Assembly (NCBI GenBank): GCA_003343605.1
Contig: QAKW01000030.1
Coordinates: forward strand, 1 to 42,279
Length of the DNA stretch: 42,279 nucleotides
Origin: Clostridiales bacterium
Lineage (GTDB): Bacteria; Bacillota; Clostridia; Oscillospirales; QAKW01
Reading direction: 5' to 3'
The notes under the pieces were generated by a model. The model was given only the letters and a program-made list of their open reading frames with translations, searched no databases and was not told where the DNA came from. Made by a program: the position numbers and the translations under genes. This document shows, piece after piece, positions 1 through 7,924 of this stretch; positions within the stretch are counted from its first letter, which is position 1; the number at the start of each line of letters is the position of its first letter.

Positions 1-2
1 CC

Positions 3-239
3 GAACTTTCTCCGCCTGCGGCTAAAGATCTTCATGTGTCCATTCCGCCGGACGGCGGTATTCCGGTTATTTTGGTGATGGACGGAAAAAAGGTAAAAAA
101 GAATCTTTTGGCCAAACAGCTCGATGATGGTGCGCTGACCCACATTTTAAAGGGATACCAGGTTGCCATACGGGATGTTTTTATGCTGACGATAGACGAT
201 CATGGAAAAACATTTATGGTAAAGCGGGAGAAGAGATGA
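3..239 (+). CDS. DUF421 (YetF-like) membrane protein, C-terminal fragment
   Basis: The reading frame is open from the window edge to a TGA at 237-239, so only about the last 78 residues are seen. They resemble the soluble C-terminal part of DUF421/YetF proteins: a D-L-H-V-S-I-P-P segment, then I-P-V-I-L-V-M-D-G-K, a Leu-rich helix and a final strand around D-V-F-M-L-T-I-D-D-H-G-K. The family has N-terminal membrane helices, which would lie upstream. A GTG at 36 could be mistaken for a start, but the frame continues upstream of it without a stop. The stop overlaps the ATG of the next gene (ATGA), so the two are probably translationally coupled. DUF421 and DUF4363 genes are often paired in clostridia; the function of the pair is unknown. 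Confidence 0.7.
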   Translation, partial: ELSPPAAKDLHVSIPPDGGIPVILVMDGKKVKKNLLAKQLDDGALTHILKGYQVAIRDVFMLTIDDHGKTFMVKREKR

Positions 240-625
240 AACGAACGATGATCAGCCTCGGCATTATTTCTGTTTTTATTCTGGGAATCGCAATCGGCGA
301 TTTATGGTTTATGAACCGCTATGCGGCCGGAATGAATGAGGGACTCGATGCCATTGCCGCGGCGGAAAGCTTTGATGAGAAAAAAATGCATACGGCACAA
401 CTGGAGGACTTTTTTGTTTCTCAGGATTTTTGGGCGCATCGCCTGATTCCAACCAGCAGGCTGGAAGAGCTGGAAACGCTGCTTCATAAGCTCAACGCCT
501 ATTTGGAAACCGAGGATGAGAATGAGGTGAGTGCAACCGTTGCCGAGATCAAGGCAAGAGTAAATTTATTATATTCCACCAACCTGTACCATTGGTACCA
601 TCCGGCCGGGTTCAGCATAGAATAA
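236..625 (+). CDS. DUF4363 family protein
   Basis: A 129-residue protein with one N-terminal hydrophobic segment (about residues 5-25, possibly a signal anchor), followed by a charged, mostly helical domain. That layout and the placement directly behind a DUF421 gene, with a 4-base ATGA overlap, fit the DUF4363 family. I see no catalytic motif. Its role is unknown; it is probably an extracytoplasmic partner of the DUF421 protein. Family assignment is from pattern and context, not a search. Confidence 0.6.
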   Translation: MKRTMISLGIISVFILGIAIGDLWFMNRYAAGMNEGLDAIAAAESFDEKKMHTAQLEDFFVSQDFWAHRLIPTSRLEELETLLHKLNAYLETEDENEVSATVAEIKARVNLLYSTNLYHWYHPAGFSIE

Positions 626-658
626 GGCAAAGAATATAAGGGAGGGGACTAAGATGGG

Positions 659-814
659 ATGAAAAACAACTGCGTGCTGAAAACGGTTGGATGTATCTCT
701 GCCGCAATTGCCCTGGGTATCCTGATCCAGATTTTCCTTCCGGATATTCTTATTATTGCAATCTGCTGTGTTCTGATCGTGATTATGGGCATTGTGATTG
801 CAAAATTTATTTAA
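659..814 (+). CDS. 51-residue hydrophobic membrane peptide, unknown function
   Basis: A short gene of 51 codons. After a polar start (M-K-N-N-C-V-L-K) almost the whole peptide is hydrophobic, with two possible membrane segments (about residues 10-27 and 29-50) separated by P-D, ending in A-K-F-I. A GGAGGGG ribosome binding site lies at 641-647. Oddly, an ATG at 654 lies closer to it but opens only a two-codon frame (M-G-stop) whose TGA overlaps the ATG at 659 as ATGA. Translation may therefore be coupled through this minimal upstream frame. The next gene, spoVM, begins 13 bases after the stop, so it may be a sporulation membrane peptide. I do not recognise the family. Confidence 0.55.
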   Translation: MKNNCVLKTVGCISAAIALGILIQIFLPDILIIAICCVLIVIMGIVIAKFI

Positions 815-826
815 GGAGTGATTTTT

Positions 827-907
827 GTGCAGGTAGTAGTGGTAAAACCGCCAAAATTTTTGCGGGGTCTCTTAAAGCGCTTTTTCGGAATACATAACGT
901 GAACTGA
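827..907 (+). CDS. spoVM: SpoVM, spore coat/cortex morphogenetic peptide
   Basis: A 26-codon gene starting with GTG at 827 behind an AAGGAG site at 813-818. The peptide carries V-K-P-P-K-F-L-R-G-L-L-K-R-F-F-G, which lines up with the B. subtilis SpoVM core I-K-L-P-K-F-L-G-G-I-V-R-A-M-L-G; both peptides are 26 residues. SpoVM is an amphipathic helix that recognises the convex forespore membrane and anchors the SpoIVA ATPase, the base layer of the coat. The conserved proline before K-F-L, the glycine after it and the basic face are all present. The downstream neighbour encodes a SipL-type SpoIVA-binding protein, which supports the call. It is too short for most gene finders. The C-terminal end (I-H-N-V-N) differs from the Bacillus peptide. 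Confidence 0.85.
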   Translation: MQVVVVKPPKFLRGLLKRFFGIHNVN

Positions 908-911
908 ACTG

Positions 912-940
912 TCATAATCAATGGCTCCGCGGCATAGATA
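912..940 (+). promoter_or_regulatory. Candidate SigE-type promoter for sipL
   Basis: TCATAAT at 912-918 and CATAGATA at 933-940, separated by 14 bases, partly match the mother-cell SigE pattern (-35 near KMATATT, -10 CATACAHT). It lies 28 bases upstream of the SipL start. SipL is under SigE control in C. difficile. The -10 match is imperfect, so this is tentative. Confidence 0.35.
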
Positions 941-968
941 ATAATAAAAAACGAAGGAGCCGTGGACC

Positions 969-2492
969 ATGGAGTGCAATCAACAGCAAACAACGGTTGC
1001 AGCGACCAAAACGCTGTATGAAAACTTTTTAGAGGAGAAGTGTGAGAGCGATCTTCTGATCCCGGATTATTACCCGGCCGCCGAAAAAATCATCCAGTGC
1101 AGCGCAACGCCGGTGATTATTAAAAAAGAGGTGGAAGGGGACCGGCTGAATCTGGAGGGTACCTGCCGGCTCTGCGTTATTTATCAGGGCGAGGAGGACG
1201 GCGGCATCAAATCACTGGGGGAAACGGTTTCCTTCAGCGAAAGTTTCCCGCTGAAGGAAACCGGCAACCATCCCTGGACCCAGGCGATTGTGCGGGTGGC
1301 AAACACTTCCTGCAGGCTGCTCAATCCGAGAAAAATCAGCAGCAGAGCCACCATCTCCATTGCCCTGAAGGTAAAGGATCAGCAGATGACCGATACCATT
1401 GAAGAGATGGACTGTAATGAAGCGGAAGCGCTCTTTGTTCCGGCAACGGTTTACACCGTGCTGGAACATACCGCGGATACCACCAAAGTCCAGGGAGAAA
1501 TCGAAGTACATACCGATATTCAGGATATATTAAAAACTGAAGGATCCGTTTGTATCAAAGATGTTAAGCTGATGCCGGGGAAAGCGGTAATAAAGGGCGT
1601 GGCGGATCTGTTTGTTTTATTTACGCCGGAATCGGATCCCACGCAGGTGGAGAGCACCTCTACCGCGATTCCCTTCAGCCAGATTCTGGAGTTGCAGCAA
1701 TCGGAGGAAAACGGCCAAATGGAGGCCAGCGCCATGATTCAGAACCTGCGGACGGATGTGGAGACAGACGACAGTGGAAAGAACCGGCTGATTTCGATTA
1801 CGGCAACCGTATTAACGGAAGGGGAGCTTTATGAAAACCGGAATCATATGCTGCTCACAGACGCCTATTCAAACCGGTTTCCGATGCAAGCAAACTTTGA
1901 TCAGCTCACTGTAGAAGAAATGACGGAAAGAGCCGATCTGATCGAAAATATCCGCAGTGAAATCCCGCTGGATACCGAAGAGGTTGCGGTTATTCAGGCG
2001 GTGGGCTCTCCGGTAATACAAAAAATAACCGGGCAGGATAAAACGCTTTCAATCGAAGGGGTTCTGGATGTTTCCCTTTTTATTCGGGAAGGCGATCATT
2101 ATCGCAGCATCGACAAGGCTTTACCCTTTACAGTGAAAAAGGAATTAAAGCGCCTCTCCGGCCATATGCGCTGTGAAGTTCATCCCTGCGTGCTCAGTAT
2201 GGACTGGACGATCGGGAGGGAGAGCATTGAATTGAAAACGGAGCTTTCCTGCTCCATGATGGTCTTTTCCAAAGAGACTTTCGATGTGATCTCCGGTATG
2301 GAGGTTGATATTGAAAATCCGCTGGATGTTTTGCGCCCGGCGCCGCTGGTGGTGTATTACGGGGAAAAGGGAGAGCGGCTTTGGGATATTGCTAGAAAAT
2401 ATGCAACTTCGGTTTCCGCCATTAAAGCGGTAAACGAACTGAACCGCGACGTTTTGGAAGATAAACGGCTCTTATTGATCTCCCGAACCTGA
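969..2492 (+). CDS. sipL: SipL-like spore coat morphogenetic protein (DUF3794 repeats plus LysM)
   Basis: A 507-residue protein with DUF3794 (SPOCS) repeats over most of its length, roughly residues 35-135, 165-270 and 315-430, and a C-terminal LysM domain from about residue 455 (Y-Y-G-E-K-G-E-R-L-W-D-I-A-R-K-Y). This architecture is that of clostridial SipL, the functional counterpart of SpoVID, whose LysM domain binds SpoIVA and encases the forespore with coat. No signal peptide is visible, as expected for a mother-cell cytoplasmic protein. The ATG at 969 has a GAAGGAG site at 953-959. It sits directly downstream of spoVM, whose product also works with SpoIVA. Other DUF3794/LysM spore proteins exist, so the exact orthology is inferred. 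Confidence 0.75.
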   Translation: MECNQQQTTVAATKTLYENFLEEKCESDLLIPDYYPAAEKIIQCSATPVIIKKEVEGDRLNLEGTCRLCVIYQGEEDGGIKSLGETVSFSESFPLKETGNHPWTQAIVRVANTSCRLLNPRKISSRATISIALKVKDQQMTDTIEEMDCNEAEALFVPATVYTVLEHTADTTKVQGEIEVHTDIQDILKTEGSVCIKDVKLMPGKAVIKGVADLFVLFTPESDPTQVESTSTAIPFSQILELQQSEENGQMEASAMIQNLRTDVETDDSGKNRLISITATVLTEGELYENRNHMLLTDAYSNRFPMQANFDQLTVEEMTERADLIENIRSEIPLDTEEVAVIQAVGSPVIQKITGQDKTLSIEGVLDVSLFIREGDHYRSIDKALPFTVKKELKRLSGHMRCEVHPCVLSMDWTIGRESIELKTELSCSMMVFSKETFDVISGMEVDIENPLDVLRPAPLVVYYGEKGERLWDIARKYATSVSAIKAVNELNRDVLEDKRLLLISRT

Positions 2493-2502
2493 ATGATGGA
2501 TT

Positions 2503-2538
2503 AAACCGTGCTTTTTGAGAAGAAAAGCACGGTTTTTT
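2503..2538 (+). terminator. Rho-independent terminator after sipL
   Basis: An inverted repeat AAACCGTGCTTTT / AAAAGCACGGTTT with a short GAGAAG-type loop, followed by a T run. It begins 11 bases after the sipL stop. Confidence 0.85.
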
Positions 2539-2549
2539 ATTTCTTTTTA

Positions 2550-2578
2550 TTGCAACTTTCCATTCAAACTGCTATAAT
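2550..2578 (+). promoter_or_regulatory. SigA-type promoter of the recJ-gatB operon
   Basis: TTGCAA (2550-2555) and TATAAT (2573-2578) with 17 bases between them, 40 bases upstream of the recJ start and just after the sipL terminator. It is the only clear vegetative promoter seen before the seven-gene run that follows. Confidence 0.75.
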
Positions 2579-2618
2579 ATAATAATATTTTACACAGATA
2601 AAGGGAGGGCAGCCCGGC

Positions 2619-4676
2619 ATGCGGCAGTGGAAAATAAAAGAGCAGAATGAGAAGATGGTTGCCGCATTGCAGAAGGGCCTTGGGTGCACGCATTTTTTTG
2701 CCCGCATTTTAATCAACCGCGGGATTAATGAAGTGGAGCAGGCGCTGGAGTTTTTAAACACGAGCGACAGTGATTTGCTGGACCCTTATCTGTTTGAAGG
2801 GATGAGCCAGGCGGTAGAACGTATCGGCCGCGCCATCGGGCAGCATGAAAAAATTACAGTATATGGGGATTATGATGTAGATGGCATTACCGCTACGGGG
2901 CTTCTTGTGGAGGCCATTCGGGCGCTGGGGGGAGACGCGGAGTATTATATTCCCAGCCGGTTTACGGAAGGATACGGCGTAAACAGCAGCGCGATCCGTG
3001 CCATCGCTGCCGGTGGAACCCGCTTGATTATTACCGTGGATACCGGTATCACAGCAGTCGCAGAAGTGGAAGAAGCCAAAAGGCTGGGGCTGGAGATCAT
3101 TATTACCGATCATCATGAATGCCAGCGCGATCTGCCGGATACCCGGATCATTAATCCGAAATATACCGGCTGCCGGTATCCGTTTCCGGATCTTGCGGGG
3201 GTTGGTGTTGCTTATAAAATGGCCTGCGCGCTGGATCAGAAATATGGCAGCGGTGAAGGTGCCCGGCGGTTTACATCGTTTGCCGCAATCGGCACGGTGG
3301 CGGATATTATGCCGCTGCGCGGGGAAAACCGCTTTATCGTGCGCCGTGGGCTGGAGGATTTGAAAGAAACATCCAGCATTGGCCTAAAACTATTGATGGA
3401 CCGCTGTGTGGGAGACAAGCCGGTGGATACCGCCGCGATCGGGTTTATGATTGCGCCGAGAATCAACGCGGCCGGGCGGCTTGGCAGCGCAGAAGCAGGG
3501 GTTGAGCTGTTAATCACGCACGACCGGGAGCGGGCGCAGGAAATTGTGGATCAGCTCTGCGCGGAGAATAACCGCAGGCAGGAAATTGAGGCTCAGATTC
3601 TGGAAGAAGCGGTTTCGATGATCGAAAGAGATCCGGATTCAGAAAAACGCGGCGCAATCGTCCTTTGGCAGGAGGGCTGGCACAATGGTGTGATCGGCAT
3701 TGTGGCTTCCAGGCTGAAAGAACGATATGGAAAGCCCTGTATTCTGTTTTCTGTAAATGGAGATTTGGCCAAGGGTTCCGGCCGGAGTATCCGGCCATTC
3801 AATCTGTTTGAAGCGCTGGAACGGATTTCTGGAATCTGCGAAAAATACGGCGGGCACGCCTATGCGGCGGGTTTATTGGTGCATGCCGGCCGTCTGCCGG
3901 AATTCCGGGATGCTTTCTGCCGGGAGGCAGACCGGTTTTTAGAAGATCATGCTTTTGACGAAAGCATCGAGGTAGACTGCACGCTGCGCTGCGGCGACCT
4001 TACCCTGGATCAGATTCGGGCGCTCTCCCGCCTTGCGCCGTTCGGCCGCGGGAATGAAACGCCGGTGTTCTGCATGCGCGGGGTGGAGCTGCTGGATGCT
4101 GCACCCACCGCCAATCAAAATCATATGCGCTTGGTTTTGCAATGCGGCCAGCAGCGTACAACGGCATTTTATTTTAATATTTCACCGGCCCGATTTGATT
4201 ATTTACCCGGGGATCTGATCGATATTGTGTTTGAAGCGGAAATCAATACTTATAACGGGCGGCAAAGCGTTCAGTTGACGATTAAGGATATGCGCTACAG
4301 CGCTGCGCTGTGCGCGCCAATGAAAACAGAAATAAGACGGCTGAAGGAAGAGCAGATTTTGCCCGCGGATATTCCGAGCCGGGAGGATGCGGTTGCTCTG
4401 TACCGTTTCCTGTATCTGAAGATGCAGCAGGGCGTGAATTCTTTCGATTTTTATACGCTGCCGGGCCGGATTGCCTGCGCGCAGCAACGCCGGCTCACGG
4501 TAGGGAATATTTTTTATGCTTTGCAAATTCTGAAGGAACTTGGCATTCTGGAATACAGCCTGGAGGATCAGGAACTGAAAAATCTGCATATTCACCCGGA
4601 AAAACGGGTAAGCTTCGGGGATTCGGAAATACTGAAAAATATAACGGAGAAGGCAGGTGATACGGTTTGGGCATAG
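2619..4676 (+). CDS. recJ: Single-stranded-DNA exonuclease RecJ
   Basis: A DHH-superfamily 5'-3' single-strand DNA exonuclease for recombinational and mismatch repair. Visible motifs: D-Y-D-V-D-G (residues 84-89), I-T-V-D-T-G near 138-143, the D-H-H motif (164-166), and P-R-I-N-A-A-G-R-L-G with G-G-H-A-Y-A-A-G-L (DHHA1) further on. These are the metal-binding and nucleic-acid-binding elements of RecJ. At 685 residues it is longer than E. coli RecJ, as is usual in Firmicutes, and carries a C-terminal extension after the OB-like domain. The ATG at 2619 has an AGGGAGG site at 2602-2608. It opens the operon, and its last codons overlap the TTG start of rel by 10 bases. Confidence 0.95.
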   Translation: MRQWKIKEQNEKMVAALQKGLGCTHFFARILINRGINEVEQALEFLNTSDSDLLDPYLFEGMSQAVERIGRAIGQHEKITVYGDYDVDGITATGLLVEAIRALGGDAEYYIPSRFTEGYGVNSSAIRAIAAGGTRLIITVDTGITAVAEVEEAKRLGLEIIITDHHECQRDLPDTRIINPKYTGCRYPFPDLAGVGVAYKMACALDQKYGSGEGARRFTSFAAIGTVADIMPLRGENRFIVRRGLEDLKETSSIGLKLLMDRCVGDKPVDTAAIGFMIAPRINAAGRLGSAEAGVELLITHDRERAQEIVDQLCAENNRRQEIEAQILEEAVSMIERDPDSEKRGAIVLWQEGWHNGVIGIVASRLKERYGKPCILFSVNGDLAKGSGRSIRPFNLFEALERISGICEKYGGHAYAAGLLVHAGRLPEFRDAFCREADRFLEDHAFDESIEVDCTLRCGDLTLDQIRALSRLAPFGRGNETPVFCMRGVELLDAAPTANQNHMRLVLQCGQQRTTAFYFNISPARFDYLPGDLIDIVFEAEINTYNGRQSVQLTIKDMRYSAALCAPMKTEIRRLKEEQILPADIPSREDAVALYRFLYLKMQQGVNSFDFYTLPGRIACAQQRRLTVGNIFYALQILKELGILEYSLEDQELKNLHIHPEKRVSFGDSEILKNITEKAGDTVWA

Positions 4677-6838
4677 AGGAAGAGCTGTTTTTGCAGCTGA
4701 AAAAACTTCTGGAGGAAGATGAGCGAAAGTTCGATCTGGAAAAGATCGAACGCGCTTTCCTGCGTGCGAAAGCCAGCCATGAGGGGCAAACCCGTTCTTC
4801 AGGCGAGCCCTATATCTGCCATCCGATTGAAGTGGCGAAGCTGGTATATGAGTTTGGGCTCGATACCGACTCCATTGTTGCCGCTTTTCTGCATGATACC
4901 ATTGAAGATACCGAGCTTACCTTTGACGCCATCAAAAAGGAATTCGGAGAGGAATGTGCCAGCCTTGTTGACGGGGTGACCAAGCTGGGGCAGATCCCCT
5001 ACACTTCCAAAGAAGAGGCGCAGATAGAATATCTGCGTAAAATGTTTCTTGCCATGGCCAAGGATATCCGTGTTATTCTGATCAAGCTGGCAGACCGCCT
5101 TCACAACGTGCGGACCCTTGCAGCGCGCCCGCGGGAGAAACAATTGAAAACAGCCCTCGAAACACTTGAAATATATGCACCGCTCGCACACCGGCTGGGG
5201 ATGCAGAAGGTAAAGCAGGAAATGGAGGATATCTCTGTTTCCTATTTGGATCCGGACGGATGTCGGATGATCGAAGACCGCTTGAAAGAGTTTGAAATCA
5301 ACGGCCAGGATTTTATTGAGAAAACCAAAAAAAATATCTGCGAAAAGCTGAAAGCATACGACATTCCGTTTACACTGACCTACCGGGTAAAGCATATTTT
5401 CAGTATTTACCGGAAGCTGTTTACGCAGAATAAAACCTTTGAGGAGCTATACGACATCTATGCGTTCCGGCTGATTGTAGAAACGGTCAACGACTGTTAC
5501 TACCTTCTCGGCATTATTCATGATCTCTATAATCCGATTCCGGGGCGTTTTAAAGACTATATTTCAACGCCGAAGCCCAATCTTTACCAGTCTTTGCATA
5601 CCACCGTGATCGGTAAGGAGGGAATTCCCTTTGAAGTGCAGATCCGCACCTGGGAGATGCACAATACGGCCGAATATGGAATTGCGGCACACTGGAAATA
5701 CAAAGACGGCGTGCAGGAGAGCAAGGCTTCGCTCGATGATAAGCTGAAGTGGGTGCGTACCCTGCTGGAATCGCAGGAAGACGTTTCCGATACGGAAGAT
5801 TTTATTAAGGCGCTCAAAATTGATCTATTTGATGACGAGGTTTTTGTATTCACGCCGAAAGGAGACGTTGTAAATCTGCCGGCGGGGTCCACGGTGATTG
5901 ATTTTGCCTATGCAATCCACAGCGCGGTGGGCAACCGGATGATCGGCGCAAAGGTAAACGGCAAGATCGTCGGTTTGGATTATAAGCCGAAAAACGGAGA
6001 AATCATTGAAATTCTCACCACGGCTTCTCCCAGCCACGGGCCTTCCAGAGACTGGCTCAAAATTGTGAAAACCAGCGAAGCCAAAAATAAAATCCGCCAC
6101 TGGATCAAAAACGAATGCAGGGATGAGAATATCGCCACCGGCATGGAGGAGCTGGAAAAGGCGCTGCGGCGCAGCGGAATCCGGCTCAATCGGGAAAACC
6201 GGGACGATATTTTGAAAATCATTGCCACGCAGCTTCATTTTAACTCTCCGGAGGATCTTTTTGCCGCCATTGGGTATGGCGGGATGACGGTTGGAAAAGT
6301 GGAGCGCCGGATCCGGGAATATTGCGACCAGCTGGAGCGTGAAAACCAACCGGTCAAGATTACTCCGGTGTCCCGTCCGCGGGCCAGTGCCGGAGGCGTT
6401 GTGGTGGAAGGTATCGATAATTGCCTGATTAAATTCGCCAAATGCTGCAATCCTTTGCCGGGCGATTATATCTGCGGGTTCATTACCAAAGGATACGGCG
6501 TTTCCATTCATAAAACGGATTGCCCCAACGCGCGCCGCGGAATGGAATTGGAGCCGGACCGCTGGCTGAAAGCAAGCTGGAATACGGAAGAGGGAAACAG
6601 TTTTACCACAACACTGATTCTGCAGGTCAACGATTCCATTGGCGTAATGGCGAATCTTACCAGAATTCTCGCGGATTTAAAGGTCAATATCCGCAGCCTT
6701 TCATCGCGCGCGGAAGATTCCGGAATATCCGTTGTCTCCATCAGTATGGAAGTAAAAAGCCTGGACCATCTTCAGTTTATAGCATCCAAGATCCGCAAGG
6801 ATCCGGATGTTCTGGATATCCGCCGGGCGAATCAATAG
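4667..6838 (+). CDS. rel: Bifunctional (p)ppGpp synthetase/hydrolase Rel (RelA/SpoT family)
   Basis: Makes and breaks the stringent-response alarmone. Domain order over 723 residues: HD hydrolase (H52, H-D at 76-77, D144 in L-A-D-R-L-H-N), synthetase with R-F-K-D (294-297) and Y-Q-S-L-H-T-T-V, TGS (about 385-450), a Cys-rich region (K-C-C-N-P-L-P-G-D) and a C-terminal ACT domain. R-F-K-D is the form found in bifunctional enzymes (mono-functional RelA has E-x-D-D), and the HD residues look intact, so both activities are expected. The start is a TTG at 4667 inside the end of recJ, with an AAGGCAGG site at 4650-4657. No in-frame ATG lies nearby, and the conserved N-terminal helices fit this start. 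Confidence 0.95.
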   Translation: MGIEEELFLQLKKLLEEDERKFDLEKIERAFLRAKASHEGQTRSSGEPYICHPIEVAKLVYEFGLDTDSIVAAFLHDTIEDTELTFDAIKKEFGEECASLVDGVTKLGQIPYTSKEEAQIEYLRKMFLAMAKDIRVILIKLADRLHNVRTLAARPREKQLKTALETLEIYAPLAHRLGMQKVKQEMEDISVSYLDPDGCRMIEDRLKEFEINGQDFIEKTKKNICEKLKAYDIPFTLTYRVKHIFSIYRKLFTQNKTFEELYDIYAFRLIVETVNDCYYLLGIIHDLYNPIPGRFKDYISTPKPNLYQSLHTTVIGKEGIPFEVQIRTWEMHNTAEYGIAAHWKYKDGVQESKASLDDKLKWVRTLLESQEDVSDTEDFIKALKIDLFDDEVFVFTPKGDVVNLPAGSTVIDFAYAIHSAVGNRMIGAKVNGKIVGLDYKPKNGEIIEILTTASPSHGPSRDWLKIVKTSEAKNKIRHWIKNECRDENIATGMEELEKALRRSGIRLNRENRDDILKIIATQLHFNSPEDLFAAIGYGGMTVGKVERRIREYCDQLERENQPVKITPVSRPRASAGGVVVEGIDNCLIKFAKCCNPLPGDYICGFITKGYGVSIHKTDCPNARRGMELEPDRWLKASWNTEEGNSFTTTLILQVNDSIGVMANLTRILADLKVNIRSLSSRAEDSGISVVSISMEVKSLDHLQFIASKIRKDPDVLDIRRANQ

Positions 6839-6850
6839 GAGTAATGATTC

Positions 6851-7300
6851 ATGAGAGCAATCTGTACGGTTGTAAAACGGGCGAGGCTGACTGTTGAAAA
6901 AAAGGAAATTGCGCAGATCGGCAGGGGGCTGCTGGTTTTTTGCGGATTTTCCGAGCAGGATACCGCCGCGCGCATCGAAAAGCCACTTAAAAAGATCGCC
7001 GGCCTGCGCATTTTGGCAGACGAAGATGGCCGGCTCAATTGTTCGCTTGCAGATATAGGGGGCGAAATGCTGTTTGTTTCCAATTTTACGTTATACGGCG
7101 ATGTGCACAAAGGGTTTCGCCCCTCTTTTACCCGTAGTATGAAGTATGAGCCGGCGCAGGCCCTTTATCAGCGTGCACTGGAGCGGCTGGCGGAGCAGGG
7201 TGTTCGGGTGCGGGGCGGTGTTTTCGGCGGTGATATGGAAATTGAAGCGCTGTATGACGGGCCGGTAAATATTTTAATCGATAGCGAGGATCTGCAGTGA
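6851..7300 (+). CDS. dtd: D-aminoacyl-tRNA deacylase
   Basis: A 149-residue Dtd protein, which hydrolyses D-amino acids (and glycine from tRNA-Ala) off mischarged tRNA. The family fold is clear: G-R-G-L-L-V near the start, R-P-S-F in the middle and F-G-G-D-M-E-I near the end. The two signature motifs are altered: S-Q-F-T-L reads S-N-F-T-L, and N-x-G-P-V-T reads Y-D-G-P-V-N. The Gly-Pro pair that forms the chiral-proofreading cis-peptide is kept. It may be a divergent but active subtype, or have shifted specificity. The gene starts 12 bases after rel and its stop overlaps the next gene's GTG. Rel-dtd adjacency is common in Firmicutes. Confidence 0.85.
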   Translation: MRAICTVVKRARLTVEKKEIAQIGRGLLVFCGFSEQDTAARIEKPLKKIAGLRILADEDGRLNCSLADIGGEMLFVSNFTLYGDVHKGFRPSFTRSMKYEPAQALYQRALERLAEQGVRVRGGVFGGDMEIEALYDGPVNILIDSEDLQ

Positions 7301-7923
7301 AAATACATCGTTTGATCACCGGGCTGCTGGAAAGCAACGCATATCTTCTGGAAAATGAAACAACGGGGGAGGGCGTTCTGATCGATTGCGGGGGAGATGG
7401 CGCCCTGATTATAAGTACCGCGCGCCAGCTTGGAATTTCCCTGCGCGCCATTTTGCTTACGCACGGACACGCCGATCATATAGAAGGAGTAGACCGGGTG
7501 GTAAAAGCGTTTTCCTGCCCGGTTTATCTCCATGCTTTTGATCTGGAACTGCTATCAAGGCCGGATTATAATCTTTCAACGCGGATCTTCGGCAAACCGC
7601 TTTCCATAGCAGCGCATGCAGTTGCGCTGCAGGATGGCGATACGCCGGAGATAGCCGGTTTTTCTCCTGTGGTGCTGCACACGCCCGGCCATACGCAGGG
7701 GTCTGTTTGCTATCGTTTCAAAAACGCTCTCTTTACCGGAGACACGTTGTTTCGCGATTCGGTCGGCGGAGAATTTCCGCCGTTCGGAAATTTGCAAACA
7801 GAAATTGATTCGATTCGATCGCAGCTTTTTTCGATTGGGCAGGATTGTGTTTGCTATCCCGGACACGGGGAGCAGACCTCTCTGTTTTATGAGAAACAAA
7901 ATAACGATTATTGCAGGATTTAG
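7297..7923 (+). CDS. MBL-fold metallo-hydrolase (glyoxalase II-like)
   Basis: A 208-residue metallo-beta-lactamase-fold hydrolase. Metal-binding motifs are complete: T-H-G-H-A-D-H, H-T-P-G-H-T-Q-G, F-T-G-D-T-L-F and a late Y-P-G-H-G-E. The length and motif spacing fit the single-domain YcbL-like glyoxalase II group, which can hydrolyse S-lactoylglutathione-type thioesters in some bacteria. The true substrate cannot be told from sequence, and a sporulating anaerobe may lack glutathione. The start is a GTG at 7297 overlapping the dtd stop as GTGA. Clostridia often have this family downstream of rel and dtd. Confidence 0.85.
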   Translation: MKIHRLITGLLESNAYLLENETTGEGVLIDCGGDGALIISTARQLGISLRAILLTHGHADHIEGVDRVVKAFSCPVYLHAFDLELLSRPDYNLSTRIFGKPLSIAAHAVALQDGDTPEIAGFSPVVLHTPGHTQGSVCYRFKNALFTGDTLFRDSVGGEFPPFGNLQTEIDSIRSQLFSIGQDCVCYPGHGEQTSLFYEKQNNDYCRI

Positions 7924-7924
7924 G

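Noticed and set aside
7805..7924. Longer HemZ start inside the metallo-hydrolase gene
   Set aside because: It would overlap a conserved coding region by over 100 bases; ATG 7925 fits the gene junction.
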